Positions 8,052-16,744 of a stretch of DNA of 40,671 bases are shown piece after piece. This DNA is from JBJXHC01 sp964538485 (lineage in GTDB: Bacteria > Bacteroidota > Ignavibacteria > UBA10030 > UBA6906). The translations under genes and the position numbers were made by a program. Under the pieces are notes generated by a model. That model made no database searches. It saw nothing but the letters and a program-made list of their open reading frames with translations, and was not told the origin of the DNA. The stretch spans positions 1 to 40,671 of the forward strand of contig CAZIHJ010000016.1 in the NCBI GenBank assembly GCA_964538485.1, given 5' to 3'. Each line of letters opens with the position of its first letter. Positions within the stretch are counted from its first letter, which is position 1.

Positions 8052-8291
8052 ATGAGCGCCATGAAAAATCCCGGTGTTGCCGCAGTCCTCAGTTTCTTTG
8101 TCACCGGTCTCGGCCAGATTTACAACGGGCAGATCGCCAAAGGCATCATCCTGATAATCGTGTATGGTATAAGCTGGTGTTTGATGTTTGTGTTGATCGG
8201 TTTCATTACCACACCCATTCTCTGGATCTGGGGAATGTACGATGCGTACCGGACGGCGGAACGCATGAACCAGAGTAGTGCGCGAGCGTAA
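8052..8291 (+). CDS. Small TM2-like membrane protein
   Basis: 79 residues from the ATG at 8052; a second ATG at 8061 (product beginning MKNPGVAAVLSFF) is equally likely, and neither has a strong ribosome binding site. The pattern KNPGVAAVLSFFVTGLGQIYNGQ, hydrophobic segment GIILIIVYGISWCLMFVLIGF, then ITTPILWIWGMYDAYRTAE is the standard plan of small TM2-type proteins: two helices joined by a short loop, ending in W-x-x-x-x-D-A-Y. These are found alone or next to lipoproteins and have no established function. It is followed after 92 bases by the M49 lipoprotein on the same strand, possibly one transcript. Confidence 0.82.
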   Translation: MSAMKNPGVAAVLSFFVTGLGQIYNGQIAKGIILIIVYGISWCLMFVLIGFITTPILWIWGMYDAYRTAERMNQSSARA

Positions 8292-8383
8292 CCCTCCTGT
8301 TCTTTTCGACTGTAACTCATTGTCCCGTTTACCGTACCAGAAGGCATTTTCCACTGGTCATCTCCAATAGCAAAGGTAAATCC

Positions 8384-10447
8384 ATGCGTACCTCTTCTCT
8401 TTTTCTTGCCGGTGCAATCGCTTGTTTCTGTATCTCCTGTAACTCAGAACAGGATCCACAAACGCAACCCGAACGGAAATACCGTCTTGAGATGGTCGGT
8501 CCGGCCCAAGTCGTCCAGATGTACGCCGACGGGTTCGATAAACTTACACCGAATCAGAAAATTTTCTCCTACTACCTCTACCTGTCGGCAATTGCCGCCC
8601 GCGATATTGCGGTCGACCAGCAACATCGGAATGCCCTCGAGATTCGTGATGTGTTTGAAGAGATTTATAAACATCGGGCGTCAGTGGAACCGGTGGTCAT
8701 GGAAAAAGTCACGGCATACCTCAAGCTCTTCTGGATCAACAACGGCTTCTACGATAACCTGACAGCGCAGAAGTTCATCCTTGAATGCAGCTATGAAGAA
8801 TGGCTCCTGGCGGCTCAGGCTGCTCAGAAAGCAGGAGCACAATTCGACCTGAACAATGAATCACTTAATGCAAAGCTGACGCGGCTCCGTCCGGTCATCT
8901 TCGATCCGAATGTCGATCCGATCCTGACAAACAAATCACCGGGTGAGGATTGGATTAAGAACAGCGCGGTGAACTTCTACGCGCCGGATCTCACATACGC
9001 GGAAGTCGAGAAATGGGCGAAGGCGGGAAATGAAAAGAATGCGCTCAACTCCACGCTCGTGAAAGAGAAAGGAAAGATTGTAGAAAAAGTCTGGCGCGCG
9101 GGTGGAGATGGTATTCCACCGGGACTCTATGCAAACGAGCTCAACGCAACAATCTCCTATCTTGAGAAGGCCATACCGTATGCATCGTCAGAATATCAGG
9201 CGGAGACCCTGCGCAAGTTGATCAAGTATTATCGCACAGGTGACCTGCAAGACTTCCGGCGATTTAATATCCATTGGGTGAAGGATAGTTCGCAGGTGGA
9301 TTTTATCCACGGGTTTATCGAAGTCTACCTCGACCCGCGTGCACAAAAAGCCGAGTTTGAGGCCAGTATTTTTTATACCGATCCCGACCAGACGAAGATG
9401 ATGCAGGAACTCGCGAAGTACGCCCAGTACTTTGAAGACAAAGCGCCCTGGAAGGACGAGTACAAGAAAAAGATCGAGCGCTCACCCATTGCGAACGTCA
9501 TCAACGTTATTGCAAGCACCGGGGGAACGGGACCCATCTCGCCCGTCGGCATCAATCTGCCAAACGAGCAAGCAATTCGTGACTCAATCGGTAGCAAGAG
9601 CGTTCTCCTGAACAATATCCAGTCCGGCGTGGACAAATCCAGCGGCAATGAACTACTCAAGGAGTTCGCGTGGGACGAGGACGAGATTGCGATGGAAAAT
9701 ACGTACGGCCTGGTGTGCAACGCCCTGCATACCGCGATGCATGAAGTCATCGGGCACGGCTCGGGAAAAGTAAGCCCGAAGTTGGAGGGAAAAGATCCGG
9801 CAGATTTTCTTCCCGGATACTATAACACTCTTGAAGAGGCACGGGCCGATCTCGTCTCCATGTGGAACGCATGGGACCCGAAGTTCGTGGACATGGGAAT
9901 TGCGAAAGATGCTGCTGAAGCCCGGAAGATCGGCCAAACCCTCTTTCGCCAACGTGTGCGCGTCGGCATCAATCAATTGCGCCGTATCAGCGCAACGGCG
10001 ACACAACTGGAGCAGGACCACCTGAAAAACCGTCAGCTCGTTGTCACATGGCTCATCAGAAACACAACAGGCGTGAAAATAGAGCAGCGCAGCGGCAAGA
10101 CATATTATCGTGTGGTGGATTTTGATGCCGCCCGCGAAGGGGTGGGAAGATTATTAGCCGAAGTGATGCGCATAAAAGCCGAGGGCGATCTTGCGGCAGG
10201 GAAAGCGCTTGTGGATGGTTATGGACTGAAGATCGATACGAAACTCAGAGATGAAGTCCAGGCACGGGTGAAAGATCTCAATCTCCCCAAGTACACCGGC
10301 TTCGTCAATCCGAAACTCGAGCCCGTCAACGATCCAACGGCAAAGATTGTCGATATCAACGTGAGCTACCCGATGGACTTTGCAACCCAGATGCTGGAGT
10401 ACTCGGCATTCACAAAGCCATTCCGGTCGAAGAAAGCGGCCATGTGA
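8384..10447 (+). CDS. M49 family peptidase (dipeptidyl-peptidase III-like) lipoprotein
   Basis: 687 residues. Start ATG has AAAGG seven to eight bases upstream. The N-terminus MRTSSLFLAGAIACFCISC carries a lipobox with Cys19, so the enzyme is anchored in a membrane and faces the periplasm or surface. The M49 zinc site is present: His453-Glu-Val-Ile-Gly-His458 (the unusual H-E-x-x-x-H spacing of this family) and the downstream Glu484-Glu-Ala-Arg-Ala-Asp motif giving the third ligand. M49 enzymes cut dipeptides from the N-terminus of oligopeptides. Bacteroidota members of this length are often misannotated as dihydrofolate reductase; nothing of that fold is here. Convergent with pepF, separated by a bidirectional hairpin. 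Confidence 0.93.
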   Translation: MRTSSLFLAGAIACFCISCNSEQDPQTQPERKYRLEMVGPAQVVQMYADGFDKLTPNQKIFSYYLYLSAIAARDIAVDQQHRNALEIRDVFEEIYKHRASVEPVVMEKVTAYLKLFWINNGFYDNLTAQKFILECSYEEWLLAAQAAQKAGAQFDLNNESLNAKLTRLRPVIFDPNVDPILTNKSPGEDWIKNSAVNFYAPDLTYAEVEKWAKAGNEKNALNSTLVKEKGKIVEKVWRAGGDGIPPGLYANELNATISYLEKAIPYASSEYQAETLRKLIKYYRTGDLQDFRRFNIHWVKDSSQVDFIHGFIEVYLDPRAQKAEFEASIFYTDPDQTKMMQELAKYAQYFEDKAPWKDEYKKKIERSPIANVINVIASTGGTGPISPVGINLPNEQAIRDSIGSKSVLLNNIQSGVDKSSGNELLKEFAWDEDEIAMENTYGLVCNALHTAMHEVIGHGSGKVSPKLEGKDPADFLPGYYNTLEEARADLVSMWNAWDPKFVDMGIAKDAAEARKIGQTLFRQRVRVGINQLRRISATATQLEQDHLKNRQLVVTWLIRNTTGVKIEQRSGKTYYRVVDFDAAREGVGRLLAEVMRIKAEGDLAAGKALVDGYGLKIDTKLRDEVQARVKDLNLPKYTGFVNPKLEPVNDPTAKIVDINVSYPMDFATQMLEYSAFTKPFRSKKAAM

Positions 10448-10457
10448 AGGAATAACC

Positions 10458-10498
10458 GCAGAGGGCGGAGGTCTCACTTCTCTCCGCTCTCCGCTTTT
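10458..10498. terminator. Bidirectional terminator between convergent genes
   Basis: GCAGAGGGCGGAG and CTCCGCTCTCCGC form a 13-bp stem with two mismatches around an 11-base loop, followed on the plus strand by TTTT. It sits ten bases after the M49 stop and twelve before the pepF stop. Confidence 0.65.
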
Positions 10499-10509
10499 CG
10501 CTGCTATTC

Positions 10510-12396
10510 CTAGTTCTTCCTCCGCGCCACAATCTTCTCCATCTCGTCCATAACGCGATTCATCTTTCGCATTGTCAGCTCGAAAGGTACCGAAGTCGTC
10601 ATGTCAACACCGGCTTTCTTGAGCAGCTCAATAGGATAGTCCGAGCCGCCGGACTTCAATAGCTCGATGTACCGTCGCGTCGCATCTTTGTCCCCCGCCA
10701 ATACCAACTCGGAGATTGCCGCCGATGCTGTGAACGATGTGGCATACTGGTAGACGTAGAAGTTGTAATAGAAATGGGGGATGTGTGCCCACTCCACGGC
10801 AATCTCATCGTCCACAAGGCATATGCCTTTGGTGTGGCCATAGTAGCGCTTGTTGATTTCATCGTACAAGGCGCTGAATGTATCGCCGGTGAGCGACTCC
10901 CCTTTCTCCGCTGTCTCATGAATCTTCAATTCATATTCCGCAAATTGCGTCTGACGGAAGACCGTCCCCCGGATGCCGTCAAGGTAGTTTCCCAGCAGTG
11001 AGAGCCGGATGTTGTCATCTGTGATGGTCTTCAGCATGTAGTCCATTAACAACGCTTCGTTGAATGTTGATGCCACTTCAGCCACAAAAATGGAGTAATG
11101 TGAATTGACAAAAGCTTGTGCCTTGTTCGTCAGGTAACTGTGCATCGTGTGGCCAAGCTCGTGCGTTATCGTGCTGACGTCGTCGTACTTGCCGTTATAA
11201 TTGAGGAGGATGTAGGGGTGAACATCATACACCGCACCGTTGGAATAGGCCCCGGAACGTTTCCCTTCATTCGTGAAGACATCCATCCACTGCTCTGTAA
11301 ACACACGACGCGAGACATCGACATATTCGCTTCCCAGGGGATGCAGTGAGTTGAGGATATGCCCGGTCGCTTCTTCATATGAATACTCAAGGTCCAGATC
11401 GGGCACAAGGGGTGCATAGAGATCATAGTAATGGAGTTGATCGACTCCCAGGATACTCTTGCGCAACTTCAGATAGCGGTGGAATGTCCCGATATGTGCA
11501 TTTACATTATCAATAAGTCCGCGATAGACCGCTTCGGGAATATTTCCCCCGTCCAACGCCCGATGAAACGCCGAGCTATACTTCCTCGCCCGCGCAAAGA
11601 ACATGTTCTTCTTCACCTCGGCATATAATTGCGTCCCAAAAGTTCGCTTGAAGTCGTTCAGTTTGCCGAAGTACGCCGCGAATACTTTCTTTCTATCCTC
11701 TCTGTCTGGCGCTGACTTGTGCAGAGCAAATGCTGATTTATCGATTTTCACTTGGTTGCCGTCGTGGAATACCACATCCGGGAACGGAAAGTCTGCATTT
11801 GAGAAAATACCGTAGATGCTGTTCGGTGCATCAGCAATAAGGCTGGCATCGGCAATGATTTTTTCTTCCCCTTCGGTGCCGGTGTGGTCCTTCCGGCGCA
11901 ACGTGTCCATCAAGCTGTGGCGATATACTTCAAGTGCGGGTTCGTTCGCGATGAATGCTTCAATCGTTGACTTGTCCATCTTCAGGATTTCCGGATCGAT
12001 GAACGCCGAACGCGCTGCAAACTCAGAACCGATTTGCCCCATTTCCTGATCCATACCGAGATAGTGCGCGTCGCGCGTATCCTGGTCGGACTTCATGCTG
12101 GCGTAGCAGTACAAGCGCGTATATTCCTTGCCAAGCTGTGTCGTCAGTTCAAGACATTGGAGTAGCGTACGGGCGGATTCTGCAAGTCTGCCGCGGAATT
12201 TCTCAATTGATGGAATCTGCGACTTCAGATTCTCCTTGGCTAATTGCCAGGCCTCGTCATCGGCATAGATGTCCGCCAGATTCCATTTGTACTCGTCAGG
12301 AATTTTCGTACGGTCACGTTCATTAATCAGGATCCTTGATGACGTCGGGTTCATTTCAGGGAGGAACTGATGCTGCACATTGGGAGAACTTATCAT
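10510..12396 (-). CDS. pepF: Oligoendopeptidase F (M3 family)
   Basis: Cytoplasmic zinc endopeptidase that degrades peptides of roughly 7-17 residues. 628 residues from the ATG at 12396. An in-frame TTG at 12417 and an ATG at 12354 are alternatives, and no start has a good ribosome binding site. The zinc motif HELGHTMHSYL starts at residue 412, followed about 25 residues later by the FVAEVASTFNEALL segment with the third ligand Glu. The N-terminal half has the family text PDEYKWNLADIYADDEAW and the LYCYASMKSDQDT segment. Length and order match typical PepF. A four-codon out-of-frame reading (ATG TTT CGC TCA TGA) ends on the chosen ATG and could couple initiation. Confidence 0.93.
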   Translation of the reverse strand: MISSPNVQHQFLPEMNPTSSRILINERDRTKIPDEYKWNLADIYADDEAWQLAKENLKSQIPSIEKFRGRLAESARTLLQCLELTTQLGKEYTRLYCYASMKSDQDTRDAHYLGMDQEMGQIGSEFAARSAFIDPEILKMDKSTIEAFIANEPALEVYRHSLMDTLRRKDHTGTEGEEKIIADASLIADAPNSIYGIFSNADFPFPDVVFHDGNQVKIDKSAFALHKSAPDREDRKKVFAAYFGKLNDFKRTFGTQLYAEVKKNMFFARARKYSSAFHRALDGGNIPEAVYRGLIDNVNAHIGTFHRYLKLRKSILGVDQLHYYDLYAPLVPDLDLEYSYEEATGHILNSLHPLGSEYVDVSRRVFTEQWMDVFTNEGKRSGAYSNGAVYDVHPYILLNYNGKYDDVSTITHELGHTMHSYLTNKAQAFVNSHYSIFVAEVASTFNEALLMDYMLKTITDDNIRLSLLGNYLDGIRGTVFRQTQFAEYELKIHETAEKGESLTGDTFSALYDEINKRYYGHTKGICLVDDEIAVEWAHIPHFYYNFYVYQYATSFTASAAISELVLAGDKDATRRYIELLKSGGSDYPIELLKKAGVDMTTSVPFELTMRKMNRVMDEMEKIVARRKN

Positions 12397-12552
12397 GAGC
12401 GAAACATTACCTTTCAATTGATGTTATCGGGAAGACAATGTACAATGATGGTGTGGAAAAGGCAATGAGGGGCCGATGTTTCCTGCAGAGAAGGCGAGCT
12501 TCATCCTCGGATGTATTCGATGGCTCAGGACATCAGTATAGTGTGGTGGAAC

Positions 12553-14703
12553 TTATCTAAGCAGAACCAGTTTTTGAAACGCTGCATTTTGCGCGAGCGT
12601 CAGCCGACAGAAATACACCCCGCTGGTGATTCCTGCCGCGTTCCACAATGCCCGGTGAAATCCCGGTGACTGTAGTTCGTCGATCAGGACCGCGACTTCC
12701 CTGCCAAGCACATCAAATATCCTCAGTTGCACCCTGCCTGGACGGTCCGTTTCATATACAATCGACGTTGTGGGATTGAATGGATTGGGGTAGTTCTGGT
12801 GAAGAGCGAATCTCCAAGGGATGTTTCCATCATCGTCCACTTCGAGGAGTGGAGTTCCGAGAACCGTGTCGGATGGCTCGCTTTCGTTTCCTGTGATATC
12901 GGCCGCGGTGGCAAAGTAGCGATACCCTCCGCCGGTAAGGTTGCCATCAATCCACAGCGTATCGGCGATTGGTGTTGTGTTCAACTTGGAAAATGACTCG
13001 GAGACTGTCTCACGATAAACATTATAGCCCAGAAGATCGAGCTCGGTATTTGGTCTCCACGTGAGTCGGACGCCCGACTGAATCCCTTCCGCGGCAAGAC
13101 CTACCGGGGCGGTCGGGATTGAACGGGGAACAATAGATTGTTCCACGATCATTCCTTCAAGTCCTGCGAGATCCAGCATGGAGACCCCCACGAAGTACTG
13201 CACGCCCGCGGTCAACCCTGAAAGAACCATCGTTCGGCTCGTTCCGGGATAGCTCGTGTCATAGACACCGCTGGATCTTCCTACATACACTTTATACCTG
13301 TGGAGATCCGGGACGGGCAAACTATCCCAGCCTACGGATACGGTTGACCCTGTTCCGGGGTCCCTCAGAACGAGTCCTTCAATCGTCGGAGGCATCATAT
13401 CGAGAGTGAGCAATGTTGCGAGTCCTGCTTTGACCACTTCTGTTGCGTAGGCAATATCAAGGTATTGAATCAAGTCATTCGGGCTGTGATAGTATGGGCT
13501 AAAATCACGTTCGATGCAAAATGACGCCGGGTATCCTTGCTGATAGAACGAATAGCTGTCGCTTCCCGTGCGATACGAAGTCGTCAACACCGGTGTAAGC
13601 GTTGTGTATGCCCGGGCAATGGATGCTTGCAGCTGTGAGAGAGCATCCGCACCGGCATACCAGACAACGTAGAGATCACGATCGGCTTGCGACTGGTTGC
13701 GATTGCCGATCATGTCGTAGTTCAACATTGCGCGAATATCCCTGTTTTGCGTGTGCGCCCGCTGTGCATACGACGCACTGCCGCGCAGTCCTGCCTCCTC
13801 TGCCGCGTATCCCATGAACCGGAGTGTGACGGTTGGCTGATAACCGACAAGCTTCAATACGCGCGACATTTCTATTGCCGCCGCGGTACCTGTAGCATTA
13901 TCATCGGCGCCGGGTGCCGCGAGTAGATTACTCGAATATGAATCGTGGTGTCCTCCTACAATCAACTCCGCCTCCGGAAGAACGACACCGGGAAGAGTCG
14001 CTACAACGTTGTGTTGTATCGTGGTGCTGTGAGGAAAACTATCGAGCGCCGCGTCGGGAAATCCCACTTCCACGTAGCGCCCCCGCACCCATTTCGATAC
14101 GGTATCACGGTTCGCGTTGTTCCAGTAGCGTGTTCCAAAATTCTGCAGACCCTGAATGTAGGCGGCAATTGCAGAGTCGGAAACATTGGCGATGATCTCG
14201 GCGATGGTGGCATTGGGAGTGAGCGTCGAGGATGGGAGGTGAAGAGCCGGTAACCCAATCGGAATTGTCACCCGTTCAATCGGAGATATGGATACCCCGG
14301 GGGTGCGAAGAGCAGCGAACGACTCCGGATCGCCTTTGAGGATCTGGTAGTCGTGCGCATCCAACAGCACAGTCACCTGGTGACCGGAATACACGGAGCG
14401 TTTCATTGACGCTTCCCATACAGTGAGCAGACAATACGACTCGCTCCACGGATGATCATCCAACATTGTGAAGTCAATTCCGGACTCCAACAGTCTCAAT
14501 GCGGCCTGCTGGGTCACCTCCAGGAGAATGGCGTCCGGAAGGCGATGGACAGGAATTATCCCGGGGTCGTGTACGCGGACCAGTTGCGATTCATGATTCA
14601 AGCCGACTAGAACAAGCAGGCGGTCATTGGGAGCCGTTGCATCCTGACCGAAAACAGGAAGGCCAAAGGCAACAAGCAGCAGAATAGTGGTAATCGTTTT
14701 CAT
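12553..14703 (-). CDS. Secreted M28 family metallopeptidase with fibronectin III domains and type IX sorting domain
   Basis: 716 residues. Start ATG has AAGGAG eight bases upstream; MKTITTILLLVAFGLPVFGQ is the signal peptide. All M28 (aminopeptidase Y-like) zinc residues are visible: His252 and Asp254 region in GGHHDSYS, Asp267 in GADDNATG, Glu302-Glu303 in AEEAGL, Asp330 in NYDMIG and His406 in YYHSPND. Two fibronectin III-like domains follow (VSVGWDSLPVPDLHRYKVY and RLTWRPNTELDLLGYNVY). The last 85 residues begin HQNYPNPFNPTTSIVYE and end FQKLVLLR, the type IX C-terminal sorting signal. It is thus an exported, surface or released peptidase that probably removes N-terminal amino acids. It has its own promoter and a leader of about 160 bases. 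Confidence 0.93.
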   Translation of the reverse strand: MKTITTILLLVAFGLPVFGQDATAPNDRLLVLVGLNHESQLVRVHDPGIIPVHRLPDAILLEVTQQAALRLLESGIDFTMLDDHPWSESYCLLTVWEASMKRSVYSGHQVTVLLDAHDYQILKGDPESFAALRTPGVSISPIERVTIPIGLPALHLPSSTLTPNATIAEIIANVSDSAIAAYIQGLQNFGTRYWNNANRDTVSKWVRGRYVEVGFPDAALDSFPHSTTIQHNVVATLPGVVLPEAELIVGGHHDSYSSNLLAAPGADDNATGTAAAIEMSRVLKLVGYQPTVTLRFMGYAAEEAGLRGSASYAQRAHTQNRDIRAMLNYDMIGNRNQSQADRDLYVVWYAGADALSQLQASIARAYTTLTPVLTTSYRTGSDSYSFYQQGYPASFCIERDFSPYYHSPNDLIQYLDIAYATEVVKAGLATLLTLDMMPPTIEGLVLRDPGTGSTVSVGWDSLPVPDLHRYKVYVGRSSGVYDTSYPGTSRTMVLSGLTAGVQYFVGVSMLDLAGLEGMIVEQSIVPRSIPTAPVGLAAEGIQSGVRLTWRPNTELDLLGYNVYRETVSESFSKLNTTPIADTLWIDGNLTGGGYRYFATAADITGNESEPSDTVLGTPLLEVDDDGNIPWRFALHQNYPNPFNPTTSIVYETDRPGRVQLRIFDVLGREVAVLIDELQSPGFHRALWNAAGITSGVYFCRLTLAQNAAFQKLVLLR

Positions 14704-14869
14704 AGCAACAACTCCTTGCAAGAGAGATTGGGAATCGTCAAATGAGTTTCCCGTTTCCCCAACCAAAGAGTTATACGCGGAATAGAATGTTGAAAAGAGA
14801 ATTACCGGGAGGAAACAGGGAGGGGTATGGAAAGGAACCGCATCGCGGAATGAGTCACCCGCGTGGTGT

Positions 14870-14898
14870 AGTATGTCAAATTACGATCTCAGTGTCAA
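14870..14898 (-). promoter_or_regulatory. Sigma-70-type promoter for the M28 peptidase gene
   Basis: Minus strand TTGACA, 17 bases, CATACT (-35 14898-14893, -10 14875-14870). The leader to the ATG at 14703 would be about 160 bases, with only a small CCGC/GCGG hairpin seen in it. Confidence 0.5.
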
Positions 14899-14936
14899 GA
14901 AGCGGCTTGCTGGCCTCCGGCCTTTCGTGTTGTTAC

Positions 14937-16016
14937 CTATGCTTTCGCGGTTTTGGTCCTCCTTTTTCCGGGGATCTCATCGCCAAAGAGCATACCCCAG
15001 GGCTTGAGTGAATCCACACGGTCAAAAATGACCTTCATTATGGCGACCGCCGGCAGAGAGAGGAACATTCCCGAAATTCCCCATAACGCACCACCAACAA
15101 CCACCGCTATGATGGAAATAATCGCATTAATGCTGATGCGTGATCCAACCACATAGGGGACAATGAAGTTATTGTCCAGGAACTGAATGAATGTGAACGC
15201 GCCGATGACGCCGAGCGGAGGCCAGATGGAATTCGTTGTTATCAGAGCCATCACCGTTGGGAGAATGGCACCGATGAGTATGCCGACATAGGGGATGAGG
15301 TTTAGGACGGCCGCAATTACACCGAAGAGAATTGCATACTCTACACCCAGCAAGAGCAAGGCGATACTGTTGAGGACTGCGATAATGATCGTCTCGAAGA
15401 GCAACCCAACGATATAACTCTTTATAACAAGACGGATCTCACTCAGTACTTCACGAACTGTTGATGAGCCATGGGAAAACACCCTGATAAAAAATTCAAC
15501 GAGAAGCTCCTTGTAATACAGAAAGAGAAATGCATAAAGGGGAGCCAGCACCACGAGCGTTGTAATATCGACAAACGTCAGGAGCGTCTGGTTCAGCATC
15601 CCGTTCTCACCCGTCAGTGCAGCTTCGGCGCCTTGACGCAGCCACCTCAGTTGTTGCGGATATGTGAATCCGAATGTTTCGTGGATGTACGCCTGAAGAT
15701 CCGTAAAGTACCTGGTCCCTTGCTCCCTCAGTCTGGGCACATCCTCGGAGAACTGTCCGATTTGCATTGCGATGAATGTGGCAACGCCGAACAGAATACT
15801 GCAAGCCAGCACGATTGCAATTGTAATTGCAAGAACGCGCGGGACTCTGTGTTGCTCCAGGAAACGGCTCACAGGATAAAGCACTACGGCGAAGATCGCC
15901 GCAAATGCAATCGGGATCAGGACATCTTTACCGACATAGAGGATGACGCAAACGAGAGTGAGCCCGAGGAGGATTGTGGTGATTCTCGTGGAGAATGGCA
16001 GGCGTGCTTCAGTCAT
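14937..16016 (-). CDS. AI-2E family transporter
   Basis: 359 residues, integral inner-membrane protein. The start ATG at 16016 has GAGGGA nine bases upstream. Topology matches PF01594: two N-terminal pairs of helices (ITTILLGLTLVCVILYVG, VLIPIAFAAIFAVVLYP, VLAITIAIVLACSILFGV), a soluble middle (residues about 90-150), then five helices. These include IIIAVLNSIALLLLGVEYA, the conserved glycine/proline segment AAVLNLIPYVGILIGAILP, and FIQFLDNNFIVPYVVGSRI. The family includes a proposed autoinducer-2 exporter and sodium/proton antiporters; substrate is not deducible. A cytoplasmic basic tail (GKRRTKTAKA) ends the protein. The preceding intergenic stretch carries a copy of the anti-sigma gene 3' end (16132-16159). 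Confidence 0.92.
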   Translation of the reverse strand: MTEARLPFSTRITTILLGLTLVCVILYVGKDVLIPIAFAAIFAVVLYPVSRFLEQHRVPRVLAITIAIVLACSILFGVATFIAMQIGQFSEDVPRLREQGTRYFTDLQAYIHETFGFTYPQQLRWLRQGAEAALTGENGMLNQTLLTFVDITTLVVLAPLYAFLFLYYKELLVEFFIRVFSHGSSTVREVLSEIRLVIKSYIVGLLFETIIIAVLNSIALLLLGVEYAILFGVIAAVLNLIPYVGILIGAILPTVMALITTNSIWPPLGVIGAFTFIQFLDNNFIVPYVVGSRISINAIISIIAVVVGGALWGISGMFLSLPAVAIMKVIFDRVDSLKPWGMLFGDEIPGKRRTKTAKA

Positions 16017-16131
16017 GGCTTGTCGTCCCTCTTCCAACTTCGCTGTATGGTACGTGAAACTGCCTGCTAATGTACGAGGATGCTGAGCGAAAGGCAAAGC
16101 GGGGATAACATCAGAGGGAAAAGAATCCGGA

Positions 16132-16159
16132 CAGTTTACAACCTTGGCGCACCTGCTAT
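16132..16159 (-). repeat. Remnant copy of the anti-sigma gene 3' end (direct repeat, left copy)
   Basis: 28 bases matching 16717-16744 at 23 positions. Read on the minus strand it spells I-A-G-A-P-R-L-stop, against M-A-G-A-P-R-L-stop in the intact gene; within the shared codons the differences are third-base changes. Upstream codons do not continue the anti-sigma protein. Confidence 0.7.
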
Positions 16160-16184
16160 GAAGACACAACACAAACAAGTGTTT

Positions 16185-16403
16185 TCAAAGTCGATCCCAT
16201 TCTTCCTTTGTGATGTGCGCTTGTTTGAGAATGCGCGAGAGCAACCCTGTACCAATATCGGATTGATGGGGATTGGGAATACGAAGCGTGATGCTCCCTT
16301 TTATCATGAACTGGTGTTTGCTACCCGAATAAGGGCCTTCAAAGCCCAGTTGTCGCAGAAAGCGGATAAGATCAGGACGCTTGACGGGCCCAAGCGCAGG
16401 CAT
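16185..16403 (-). CDS. hicA: HicA-family toxin (mRNA interferase)
   Basis: 72 residues, dsRNA-binding-fold toxin that cleaves mRNA when free of its antitoxin. Family features: KRPDLIRFLRQLGFEG (K-x-x-x-x-I-x-x-L-x-x-x-G-F), the active-site region SGSKHQFMIKG with His30, a beta strand SITLRIP, and the closing GTGLLSRILKQAHITKEEW (G-T-x-x-x-I-L-K-x-x-x-I-x-x-E-x-F/W). Start ATG overlaps the hicB stop (TGATG), so the toxin is made only after the antitoxin is translated. The order hicB then hicA is the less common one. It ends 26 bases from the left repeat copy. Confidence 0.9.
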   Translation of the reverse strand: MPALGPVKRPDLIRFLRQLGFEGPYSGSKHQFMIKGSITLRIPNPHQSDIGTGLLSRILKQAHITKEEWDRL

Positions 16404-16645
16404 CAGGCAACTTTATCAAAACGGAGTTCCACACCGTCAACGGGAGGAACAGCAAGGTTGCGGGAGACCCGAAAGAGAATCCACTCTTCCAAGACCTCAA
16501 GAAGTTGTTCGCGGCAGGCTTCGAGTGTTGGAGCATTGGCATACACCCCATCAAAACCTGGTATCTCACCATAGTAAGAGTTTTCGTCCGGAAGCAACTC
16601 GTAGTGAGCCTGCTTCATGGCCGTGTTCAGATATGTCGTCAACAT
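16403..16645 (-). CDS. hicB: HicB-family antitoxin
   Basis: 80 residues from the ATG at 16645. The partial RNase-H-like HicB fold is visible: MKQAHYELLPDENSYYGEIP, then GFDGVYANAPTLEACREQLLEVLEEWILF, the conserved P-G-x-x-x-x-x-x-x-T-x-x-x-A/C-x-x-x-L-x-x-x-L-x-x-W pattern. The C-terminus is short (VPPVDGVELRFDKVA) and shows no helix-turn-helix or ribbon-helix-helix DNA-binding domain, so autoregulation would need another route. It neutralises HicA by binding. A promoter is visible at 16677-16705 and would place the transcript start about 25 bases before the ATG. Confidence 0.88.
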   Translation of the reverse strand: MLTTYLNTAMKQAHYELLPDENSYYGEIPGFDGVYANAPTLEACREQLLEVLEEWILFRVSRNLAVPPVDGVELRFDKVA

Positions 16646-16676
16646 AAGTCGACTTGCTTGGTTGAGTTCACAAAAC

Positions 16677-16705
16677 AAGGTACAGCAAACTGGGCATTTT
16701 GTCAA
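16677..16705 (-). promoter_or_regulatory. Candidate promoter of hicBA
   Basis: Minus strand TTGACA, 17 bases, TACCTT. It lies between the anti-sigma stop and hicB, inside the segment bounded by the two direct repeats, so the cassette seems to carry its own promoter. Confidence 0.4.
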
Positions 16706-16716
16706 CGCCTCTTGGG

Positions 16717-16744
16717 CAGCCTACAACCTCGGCGCACCAGCCAT
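16717..16744 (-). repeat. Direct repeat, right copy (end of anti-sigma gene)
   Basis: Partner of 16132-16159, 585 bases apart and in the same orientation. It covers the last seven codons and stop of the intact anti-sigma gene. Confidence 0.7.

Noticed and set aside
8384..10447. Dihydrofolate reductase, the common automatic label for this protein type
   Set aside because: No dihydrofolate reductase fold; the HEVIGH and EEARAD motifs show an M49 peptidase.
15471..16070. Plus-strand frame of 199 codons
   Set aside because: Antisense to the AI-2E family transporter, highly charged with no domain.
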